A DNA stretch of 5,923 nucleotides, taken from NCBI GenBank assembly GCA_937928585.1, contig CALEZK010000530.1:1-5923 (forward strand), in the 5' to 3' direction. The notes beneath the pieces were generated by a model. That model was not told where the DNA came from, ran no database searches, and saw nothing but the letters and a program-made list of their open reading frames with translations. How positions within the stretch are numbered: position 1 is the stretch's first letter; the number at the start of each line of letters is the position of its first letter. Of the stretch, positions 1 to 5,483 are shown one piece after another. Source of the DNA: an uncultured bacterium. Its GTDB lineage: Bacteria; Hydrogenedentota; Hydrogenedentia; Hydrogenedentales; SLHB01. Position numbers and translations under genes: made by a program.

Positions 1-333
1 GGCCCGGCCGTCGCCGATACAAACGTGCCGATCACAAAAGGGGTAACCGGAATTCTTGTCCTGTCGAAAGAGAAACTGTCGCGCGCGGACAGGAAAGAGT
101 ATCCATGCATCAAATGCGGACATTGTGTTGACGCCTGCCCTGTTCACCTCAACCCTTCGCGCCTAGGATTGCTCGCGCGGGTGGGCATGCACGAGGAAAT
201 GGAAAAACATTTTCATCTCAATGATTGCTTTGAGTGCGGTTCCTGCGCCTATGTTTGCCCCTCGCACATTCCGCTTGTGCAGCATTTTCGAATCGCGAAG
301 CAACTGAATCGCGAGCGGAGGGCATCGTCATGA
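1..333 (+). CDS. rnfC: RnfC, C-terminal part (electron transport complex subunit C)
   Basis: This is the 3' end of rnfC; the frame is open from base 1 and the true start lies upstream. RnfC is the peripheral cytoplasmic subunit of Rnf that carries the NADH/FMN domain and two [4Fe-4S] clusters. The 110 residues present include both cluster motifs. The first is CIKCGHCVDACP (Cys codons at 106, 115, 124, 136) and the second is CFECGSCAYVCP (Cys codons at 226, 235, 244, 256). Both have the CX2CX2CX3CP spacing expected for RnfC. The protein stops about 25 residues after the last Cys, so it lacks the long Ala/Lys-rich tail seen in enterobacterial RnfC. The stop codon overlaps the rnfD start (ATGA), indicating translational coupling. 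A GTG at 25 is internal, not a start. The family call is firm because the motif pair lies next to rnfDGEA. Confidence 0.95.
   Translation, partial: GPAVADTNVPITKGVTGILVLSKEKLSRADRKEYPCIKCGHCVDACPVHLNPSRLGLLARVGMHEEMEKHFHLNDCFECGSCAYVCPSHIPLVQHFRIAKQLNRERRASS
317..321 (+). promoter_or_regulatory. Ribosome binding site of rnfD
   Basis: GGAGG lies 8 nt before the ATG at 330 and within the end of rnfC. It supports 330 as the rnfD start rather than the in-frame start at 234, which would place about 100 bp of rnfD inside the Cys motif of rnfC. Confidence 0.75.
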
Positions 334-1385
334 GTGCGCAACTTGAGGCGATGGAACTACGAAGTTCTCCGCACCTTCCCGAAAAGGCGGGCGTCGAGAC
401 CATCATGTTCAACGTGGTCCTGGCGCTGATTCCAATTGTATGTTTCGGCATCTTTCTTTTCGGGGTAAGCGTAATCGCGCTCGTCGCCACCACTACCATC
501 TGTTGCGTGCTTGCGGAGTATCTCGTCTGCCGCTGCGCGAATCGCGCGTCCACTATCCCGGATTTCAGTGTCGTCATTACCGGAATACTGCTCGCGCTGA
601 CGTTGCCGCCGGGGTTTCCGCTCTGGATGGCCGCCGTGGGTAGCCTGGTGGCCGTGTTCGTTGGCAAGGCGATGTTTGGTGGGCTCGGATACAACGTGTT
701 CAATCCCGCGCTGGTCGGGCGGGCGTTTCTGCAGGCGGCGTTCCCGTCGGCTATCACAACGTGGACGCCGGCGATGTCCGCGGATCGGTTCACCGCGTTC
801 ATACCATCGACGTTGACACTCCCGTTCACACGCGTACAGCCCATGGACGAGTGGCTTCGCACAGCGTCGATCGACGGATTCAGCGGCGCGACGGCCCTCG
901 CGCTTCAAAAGTTCGATGGCATTTCAACCAACGCCGGACAACTCGCAATGGGGTTTACAGCAGGAAGCTCTGGCGAAACCTCTGCCGTGCTCATTCTGAT
1001 CTGTGGCGGATATCTCGCGTTTCGGCGGATGATGGATTGGCGCGTTCCGGCAAGCATGCTCCTTGCAGCATTCCTGACCAGCGCCGTGTTTTACATGATT
1101 GATTCAACACAATACCCCACACCGGTATTCACGCTGCTCGCCGGCGGCTTGATGCTGGGCGCGGTGTTCATGGCCTCGGACATGGTCGCTTCGCCCGTTA
1201 CGCCGCTTGGTGTCTGGATCTACGGCGGCTTGATGGGATTCCTCACTGTCATCATTCGATTGAAAGGCGGCCTCCCAGAAGGCGTTATGTACGCCATCCT
1301 GCTCGGCAACGCGGTTTCTCCCATCATCGACAATCTGACGCAACCCCGAATCTACGGGGCAAAATCTCGACGAGACACGCCATGA
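330..1385 (+). CDS. rnfD: RnfD, membrane subunit with covalent FMN
   Basis: RnfD is an integral inner-membrane subunit of the Rnf complex, homologous to NqrB, and takes part in electron transfer coupled to ion movement. From the ATG at 330 it has 351 residues, about the usual family length (around 350). It is strongly hydrophobic with many membrane segments, for example residues 27-48, 50-65, 82-112, 218-230, 241-256, 266-284 and 294-309. The flavin-attachment motif SGAT is at residues 185-188, with Thr188 the expected site for FMN linked by a phosphodiester bond. Other family-like stretches are GYNVFNPALVGRAF (120-133) and the MASDMVASPVTPLG region near 281. A longer frame opening at 234 is rejected because of the rnfC overlap and the good SD for 330. 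The start overlaps the rnfC stop and the stop overlaps the rnfG start (ATGA in both cases). Confidence 0.96.
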   Translation: MSAQLEAMELRSSPHLPEKAGVETIMFNVVLALIPIVCFGIFLFGVSVIALVATTTICCVLAEYLVCRCANRASTIPDFSVVITGILLALTLPPGFPLWMAAVGSLVAVFVGKAMFGGLGYNVFNPALVGRAFLQAAFPSAITTWTPAMSADRFTAFIPSTLTLPFTRVQPMDEWLRTASIDGFSGATALALQKFDGISTNAGQLAMGFTAGSSGETSAVLILICGGYLAFRRMMDWRVPASMLLAAFLTSAVFYMIDSTQYPTPVFTLLAGGLMLGAVFMASDMVASPVTPLGVWIYGGLMGFLTVIIRLKGGLPEGVMYAILLGNAVSPIIDNLTQPRIYGAKSRRDTP

Positions 1386-2068
1386 GCGAAACCAACAACA
1401 ACGCGCTTCAACCCAAAAGTGCCAGCACTTGGCAAATGCTGGTGGCGCTGGGTGGCATTTCGTTGATCAGCGGCGTCCTGATTGTCCTTGCATACGAAAC
1501 CACGCTGCCGCGAATTCTAATGAATCGTCAACGCGCGATTGAGGAAGCAGTCTTTCGCGTTCTGCCCGGCTCCACCTCGCGCGCCACGTACGCGATCGAA
1601 GGCAACGCCGTTCGACTCCTGCAGGATGCGACACATACCGGTCCCAAAATCTACGCGGGATACGACGACACCGGCGCATTGATGGGCATTGCCATCGAAG
1701 CCGCGGGACAAGGCTATCAGGATGTCATTCGTGTGCTTTATGGATATGCGCCCGCTACAGAATGCAGCACGGGCTTCACCGTGATCGAAAGCAAGGAAAC
1801 GCCGGGACTGGGCGACAAGATTGGCCTCGACCCAAGATTTCTCGCCAATTTTCAGGGGTTGGAACTGCGCCTTGACGAATCCCAGCGGTCGTTAAAAAAC
1901 GCAATCGTCGCGGTAAAACAGAACTCAAAATCGAATCCGTGGGAAATCGACGGCATATCCGGCGCAACCGTATCGTCCAAAGCAGTGGCGCGCATCGTCA
2001 ATGACAGTGCGCAGGAGATCCTTCCCATCATCAGGCAGCACCTGCGCCAGATCGAGACGCAGCAATGA
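1382..2068 (+). CDS. rnfG: RnfG, FMN-binding subunit
   Basis: RnfG (homologue of NqrC) is a single-span membrane protein whose FMN-binding domain faces the periplasm and carries covalent FMN. The product is 228 residues. It has a short polar N-terminus, one hydrophobic helix at about 18-38, and then the soluble FMN-binding domain. The ETPGLGDKI motif sits at 139-147 and the flavinylation motif DGISGATVSS at 190-199, with Thr196 the expected FMN attachment site. Flavinylation of RnfD and RnfG normally needs ApbE, which is not encoded in this window. The start ATG overlaps the rnfD stop by 4 bp. No clear Shine-Dalgarno site precedes it, so translation probably depends on coupling with rnfD. Length and motifs are complete and typical. 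Confidence 0.96.
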   Translation: MSETNNNALQPKSASTWQMLVALGGISLISGVLIVLAYETTLPRILMNRQRAIEEAVFRVLPGSTSRATYAIEGNAVRLLQDATHTGPKIYAGYDDTGALMGIAIEAAGQGYQDVIRVLYGYAPATECSTGFTVIESKETPGLGDKIGLDPRFLANFQGLELRLDESQRSLKNAIVAVKQNSKSNPWEIDGISGATVSSKAVARIVNDSAQEILPIIRQHLRQIETQQ

Positions 2069-2742
2069 ATACCGCATCGCCATCAAACCAGTCACCGACA
2101 GTTGCCGATACGTTTCTCAAAGGCATTTGGAAGGAGAATCCTGTCTTCGTGATGGTGCTGGGCATGTGTCCAACCCTGGCGGTCACAAACTCCGCAACGA
2201 ACGCGTTCACGATGGGTATTGCGACCACTTTTGTGCTCGTGGGTTCCAGCACGCTCATCTCGCTGCTGCGCAAATTCATACCGAAACAAGTTCGTATCGC
2301 GACGTATATCGTAATCATCGCGACTTTTGTAACCATGGTCGACTACGCGATCCAGGCAGTCAGCTTGCAGTTGTATCTGGCGCTGGGCGCATTCATCCAA
2401 CTCATTGTCGTGAACTGCATCATTCTCGGCCGCGCTGAGGCGTTCGCGTCAAAGAATTCCGTGTTCCAATCAATCCTGGACGCACTGGGGATGGGAATCG
2501 GCTTTACCGTCGCGCTCTTGTGCCTCGGAACCGTCCGCGAGCTACTGGGCACCGGCTCGCTCATGGGCATGCGCGTGTTTGGAGATGCATTCGAGCCGTG
2601 GGGGCTAATGGTTCTTCCCCCCGGCGGCTTCTTCGTCCTGGCCGGCTGGCTACTGCTGTTTTCCTGGTGGAAACGCCGCTCAACGACCGAAGCGGCTACC
2701 GCGGGCGTCGCGATGCAAAGGACAGGCAGTCATGAAATCTGA
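2065..2742 (+). CDS. rnfE: RnfE, membrane subunit (NqrD homologue)
   Basis: RnfE is an integral membrane subunit that pairs with RnfA as an inverted-topology partner. In structures of Rnf and Na+-NQR the two hold a [2Fe-2S] centre between them in the membrane. The product has 225 residues and about six membrane segments. The conserved cysteines are visible: Cys35 in LGMCPTLAVTN and Cys118 in VVNCIILGRAEAFA. Both half-motifs match the family closely. The start overlaps the rnfG stop (ATGA), again with only a weak ribosome binding site. The last 11 bases overlap rnfA. The C-terminal tail after the final membrane helix (from about residue 203) is short and basic, then polar. Nothing suggests truncation. 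Confidence 0.96.
   Translation: MNTASPSNQSPTVADTFLKGIWKENPVFVMVLGMCPTLAVTNSATNAFTMGIATTFVLVGSSTLISLLRKFIPKQVRIATYIVIIATFVTMVDYAIQAVSLQLYLALGAFIQLIVVNCIILGRAEAFASKNSVFQSILDALGMGIGFTVALLCLGTVRELLGTGSLMGMRVFGDAFEPWGLMVLPPGGFFVLAGWLLLFSWWKRRSTTEAATAGVAMQRTGSHEI
2717..2722 (+). promoter_or_regulatory. Ribosome binding site of rnfA
   Basis: AAAGGA lies 9 nt before the rnfA ATG at 2732, inside the end of rnfE. This supports the start that gives an 11-bp overlap with rnfE. Confidence 0.55.
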
Positions 2743-3313
2743 TTCGCTCGCATACATTTTTCTGAACGCCTGCCTCATAAACAATTTCGTGCTGAGTTCG
2801 TTTCTGGGGATCTGTCCATTTCTCGGCGTATCCGGAAAATTGGAAACGGCCAGCCGCATGGGTCTTGCCGTGACCTTTGTGATGCTGATCACGTCGGGGT
2901 GCGCTTCGGCCATTAATGCGGCGCTCGCATACCTTGGCATGGAGTATCTGCGGCTCATTTGTTACATCGTCGTGATCGCCTGCGCGGTGCAGTTGGTCGA
3001 GATGATCATCAAGAAATTTAGTCCTGCGCTGTTTCGCGCCATGGGCATTTATTTGCCGCTTATTACGACGAACTGCGCGATTCTTGGCCTGGCCCTCTTT
3101 CAAACCGCCAAACAGTACGACTTTATTCAGGGCATCGCGTACGCCCTCGGTGCCGGCGCGGGCTTTTCCCTCGCGCTCGTAATCATGGCCGGGCTCCGGG
3201 AGCAGTTGAATCTCGCCGACGTTCCGGACGTCGCAAAGGGCACGGCATTGAGTCTCATCATCGCGGGCATTCTTTCGCTTGCATTCATGGGATTTGCAGG
3301 CTTGGGAGGTTAG
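2732..3313 (+). CDS. rnfA: RnfA, membrane subunit (NqrE homologue)
   Basis: RnfA is the membrane partner of RnfE and supplies the other half of the Cys site for the intramembrane [2Fe-2S] centre. The product is 193 residues, exactly in the family range, with about six hydrophobic helices. Its two conserved cysteines are Cys28 in LGICPFLGVS and Cys115 in TTNCAILG. The N-terminal stretch INNFVLSSFLGICPF is highly typical of RnfA/NqrE. The gene begins 11 bp before the rnfE stop and ends 3 bp before the next small gene. In clusters of the C-D-G-E-A-B type, rnfB would come next. It does not do so here, so rnfB is probably upstream of rnfC, outside the window, or elsewhere in the genome. Confidence 0.97.
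   Translation: MKSDSLAYIFLNACLINNFVLSSFLGICPFLGVSGKLETASRMGLAVTFVMLITSGCASAINAALAYLGMEYLRLICYIVVIACAVQLVEMIIKKFSPALFRAMGIYLPLITTNCAILGLALFQTAKQYDFIQGIAYALGAGAGFSLALVIMAGLREQLNLADVPDVAKGTALSLIIAGILSLAFMGFAGLGG
3304..3309 (+). promoter_or_regulatory. Ribosome binding site of the 66-residue gene
   Basis: GGGAGG sits 7 nt before the ATG at 3317, overlapping the last codons of rnfA. It is one of the strongest Shine-Dalgarno sites in the window, which is a main reason for treating the small frame as a real gene. Confidence 0.7.
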
Positions 3314-3316
3314 GAC

Positions 3317-3517
3317 ATGTTGCTGGGAATCTTCGCGGCATCGGGTTCGGTGTTCGCGCTGCTGCTCCTCTGGACGGCAATGAATCGCGTGCGCGACCTA
3401 TCAGCCGCGCGTGACGGAAACGGAAGTGAATGTCCCGAAGGTCAACGGTGCTGGTACTGCAATTGCGGCAGGGCTGGCTCCACAACAATCAATGGCGCAA
3501 ACGGAGGTCCTGTGTGA
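3317..3517 (+). CDS. Small Cys-rich single-pass membrane protein, NqrM-like in layout
   Basis: This is a 66-residue protein I cannot assign firmly. Residues 1-21 form one hydrophobic helix, followed by a short basic/polar linker (about 22-37). A cysteine cluster follows with Cys39, Cys45, Cys48 and Cys50 (CX5CX2CXC, including CWYCNCG), then a Gly/Asn/Thr-rich tail. The gene lies 3 bp after rnfA with a strong ribosome binding site, and its stop shares one base with the FNR start (TGATG), so it is embedded in the operon. The helix-plus-four-Cys plan at the end of an Rnf/Nqr-type operon resembles NqrM (DUF539), which is needed to mature the Fe site of NqrD/NqrE, the homologues of RnfE/RnfA. I infer a similar role in metal or Fe-S delivery, but the Cys spacing is not clearly that of NqrM. 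It could instead be an unrelated membrane-anchored metal or redox peptide. A degraded rnfB is less likely because no CX2CX4C motif of RnfB is visible. Confidence 0.6.
   Translation: MLLGIFAASGSVFALLLLWTAMNRVRDLSAARDGNGSECPEGQRCWYCNCGRAGSTTINGANGGPV
3503..3507 (+). promoter_or_regulatory. Ribosome binding site of the FNR gene
   Basis: GGAGG lies 9 nt before the ATG at 3517, within the 3' end of the small gene. It selects 3517 over the upstream in-frame start at 3430, which would overlap the small gene and add 29 residues unlike the family. Confidence 0.75.
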
Positions 3518-4404
3518 TGGAAAGCGGCTCAGCCTCAAACACTACGCATGTGCGCGAGTACGACATCAGTCATCCACAACAAGCGACCGTCGTCGAATCA
3601 ACGCGCATAACCCCCTTGCAATCGGACATTGAAGTCCGCCACATCGTTCTCGAAATCGCCGGCGGCGGCCTCCACTTCGTCGAGGGTCAGTCCATTGGCG
3701 TGCTACCGCCGGGTCCGCATCCCTTCGGCAATGACGCGCACCTTCGGCTCTACTCAATAGCGAGTTCGCGTCGAGGCGAATCGGACGACAACACGACAAT
3801 TTCAATCTGCGTGCGGCGCTGCTTCTACGTGGATGAGATTAGCGGCGAGCGATACCCGGGCATTGCGTCAAACTATCTCTGCGATGCGCTGCCGGGCGAC
3901 ATCATTGCCATCACGGGTCCTTACGGACACCAATTCTCGGTTCCAAGCGATCCGACCTGTAACGTCCTCATGATCGGCGTGGGCACTGGCATCGCGCCGT
4001 TCCGCGCATTCATCAAGCATATTCTGGGTGCGCGCCAAGGGTGGACCGGCCAAGTCAGACTGTTCTACGGCGCGCGCACCGGAATGGAGACGTTGTACTT
4101 GAACGATATCCGGCGCGATATTGGCCAGTATTACGACAAGGAAACATTCAAGGCCTTTGAAGCGTTCAGCCCTCGCCCCCATTTCGATTTACCCGCGGAG
4201 TTGGACCGCCTCCTGATCGACAACGCCATCGACATCTGGAATCTTGTCAATGACCCTAAGACCCACGTGTACATCGCCGGCCTTGAAGAAGCCGCCGCTG
4301 CATTCGAGAAAGCTATGGTTACAATCGCGGGCTCGGAAAAGAGCTGGCTGGAGCTACGTGAAAAGCTTTCCGAGGAAAAGCGGATATCCATGCTGCTGTA
4401 TTGA
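3517..4404 (+). CDS. Plant-type ferredoxin-NADP+ reductase family protein (PetH-like FAD oxidoreductase)
   Basis: From the ATG at 3517 this is a 295-residue soluble flavoprotein of the plant/cyanobacterial FNR family, which moves electrons between ferredoxin or flavodoxin and NADP(H). The FAD domain shows EGQSIGVLPPG (56-66), RLYSIASS (77-84, the FAD-binding RxYS) and IASNYLCDALPGD (116-128). The nucleotide domain shows IGVGTGIAPFRAF (153-165), LFYGARTGMETLY (182-194), KTHVYIAGL (248-256) and a terminal Tyr295 that can stack on the flavin. Compared with Anabaena FNR, recalled from memory, several functional positions differ. The Cys of the CGL motif is Ala254, the Glu near the C-terminus (VETY) is Leu293, and the Arg/Tyr residues that grip the 2'-phosphate of NADP are not evident after AFS (216-218). 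NADH use or a different partner is therefore possible. The gene is the last of the rnf operon and would connect the ferredoxin pool used by Rnf with a pyridine nucleotide. No signal peptide, membrane helix or fused ferredoxin domain is seen. Confidence 0.9.
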   Translation: MESGSASNTTHVREYDISHPQQATVVESTRITPLQSDIEVRHIVLEIAGGGLHFVEGQSIGVLPPGPHPFGNDAHLRLYSIASSRRGESDDNTTISICVRRCFYVDEISGERYPGIASNYLCDALPGDIIAITGPYGHQFSVPSDPTCNVLMIGVGTGIAPFRAFIKHILGARQGWTGQVRLFYGARTGMETLYLNDIRRDIGQYYDKETFKAFEAFSPRPHFDLPAELDRLLIDNAIDIWNLVNDPKTHVYIAGLEEAAAAFEKAMVTIAGSEKSWLELREKLSEEKRISMLLY

Positions 4405-4424
4405 GGAGTTTCGAATCGCGGAAG

Positions 4425-5483
4425 TCAGCAAATGCGCGGGAGTTGTTCGCCCGAAGGCATGTCGAGGATGCGAACGCTGCCGATGCTGCTCTCCAGCGTG
4501 ACGCGAACAGGTGCTGTTTTATCGAGCACAGAGCCAATCCACGCAGGAGCTGTGTCTGCCGCATGGCATCGCAGAATATCAAGCGCTCTCGAGACATCAG
4601 CGGGGTGAACATACACGACAAACCTGCCTTCGTTCGCCACCGAAAACGGATCCAGCCCTAGCAACTCGCAGGCTCCCCGCACATCAGGCCGCACCGGCAC
4701 TTTCAACTCGGTAATATGAGCGCCAAGTCCCGAACCTGCGGCAATCTCGTTCAACGCGCTCGTCAATCCGCCACGCGTTAGGTCGCGCAGACAGCGCACG
4801 CGAATGCCCAGCTCCAACATTTCCAAGACAGGCGCTACCAATGGGGCGCAATCGCTCTCAAGCTCGGTTTCAAACTCCAGCCCCTCGCGCACCGCCATGA
4901 TCGCGATGCCGTGGCGTCCAGTGTCTCCACTGACAATAATCGCATCGCCGGGCATAACGGATTGAGGCGCAATATCGAGCCCATGCTGAACCACGCCCAC
5001 ACCAGCGGTATTGATAAACATTCCGTCGCCTCGGGATCGCTCGATTACCTTCGTGTCGCCCGTCACAATTGAAACGCCGACACTATCCGCCGCGCGTTTC
5101 ATCGATTCCACAACTTCTCGCAGCAAACTCACGGGCAAGCCGGACTCCAGAATGAAAGCCGCACTCAGGTAAAGCGGACGCGCGCCCGCCATGGCCAAGT
5201 CATTCACTGTTCCGTACACGGACAGAGAACCAATATCGCCACCGGGAAACACCAGCGGTTGAACCACGAAGGAGTCGGTAGTAAATGCCAATCGGTTGGC
5301 GCCGATTGAGAAAACCGCGGCATCATGTTCGCGTCGGAGAGATTCGTTGCCAAGCGACGGCATGAAAACCTTGTCGATGAGCCGGTGCATCGCAGCGCCG
5401 CCGCCGCCGTGCAGCATTGTGATCTGCTCATCATGAAGCATCGGGATCGCGCAAGCCTCTTTGTTGCCGCCCCCGTCACTCAC
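4425..5483 (-). CDS. hypE: HypE, NiFe-hydrogenase maturation (carbamoyl dehydratase)
   Basis: HypE dehydrates the carbamoyl group that HypF places on its C-terminal cysteine, using ATP, to give a thiocyanate. The cyanide is then passed to iron on HypC-HypD. From the GTG at 5483 the protein has 352 residues, the normal size. Family segments are clear: the Gly-rich LHGGGG (24-29), FPGGDIGSLSVYGTVNDLAMAG (from 79), TGDTKVIERSRGDGMFIN (141-158), LTRGGLTSALNEIA (235-248), the CELLGLDP region (272-279), and the obligatory C-terminus PRIC with Cys352 as the modified residue. The frame stays open to an ATG at 5624, but that would lie deep in hypD. GTG 5483 is preferred because the N-terminal ACAIP segment (10-14) resembles the CPIP-like start of many HypE proteins, and because AGGCGGT lies 7 nt upstream. 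ATG 5441 is an alternative. The gene overlaps the hypD stop by 8 bp and converges with the FNR gene. Confidence 0.96.
   Translation of the reverse strand: MSDGGGNKEACAIPMLHDEQITMLHGGGGAAMHRLIDKVFMPSLGNESLRREHDAAVFSIGANRLAFTTDSFVVQPLVFPGGDIGSLSVYGTVNDLAMAGARPLYLSAAFILESGLPVSLLREVVESMKRAADSVGVSIVTGDTKVIERSRGDGMFINTAGVGVVQHGLDIAPQSVMPGDAIIVSGDTGRHGIAIMAVREGLEFETELESDCAPLVAPVLEMLELGIRVRCLRDLTRGGLTSALNEIAAGSGLGAHITELKVPVRPDVRGACELLGLDPFSVANEGRFVVYVHPADVSRALDILRCHAADTAPAWIGSVLDKTAPVRVTLESSIGSVRILDMPSGEQLPRIC

Noticed and set aside
234..329. Upstream in-frame extension of rnfD
   Set aside because: It would overlap the second Fe-S motif of rnfC and add 32 residues not found in RnfD; ATG 330 has a GGAGG site and an ATGA overlap.
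218..908. Long antisense frames (214 and 183 residues) opposite rnfD
   Set aside because: They are shadows of a GC-rich coding region. Their products are Arg/Ala/Thr-rich without any family motif, and they lie entirely across rnfC/rnfD, which are firmly identified.
3317..3517. Degenerate or truncated rnfB
   Set aside because: Only the N-terminal hydrophobic helix is shared. The RnfB CX2CX4C cluster and the 2[4Fe-4S] ferredoxin part are absent in all three frames, and the frame has its own strong SD and tight coupling on both sides.
3411..3632. 73-residue frame overlapping the small gene and the FNR start
   Set aside because: It has no clear ribosome binding site, no hydrophobic helix or recognisable motif, and it crosses the well-supported FNR start.
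4365..4381. Inverted repeat GCTTTCC/GGAAAAGC near the end of the FNR gene as a terminator
   Set aside because: The loop would be only about 2 nt, the stem is imperfect, there is no following T-run, and it lies inside coding sequence.
4401..4714. Plus-strand frames opposite the end of hypE
   Set aside because: They are shadow frames of hypE, whose C-terminal PRIC and other motifs fix the coding strand.
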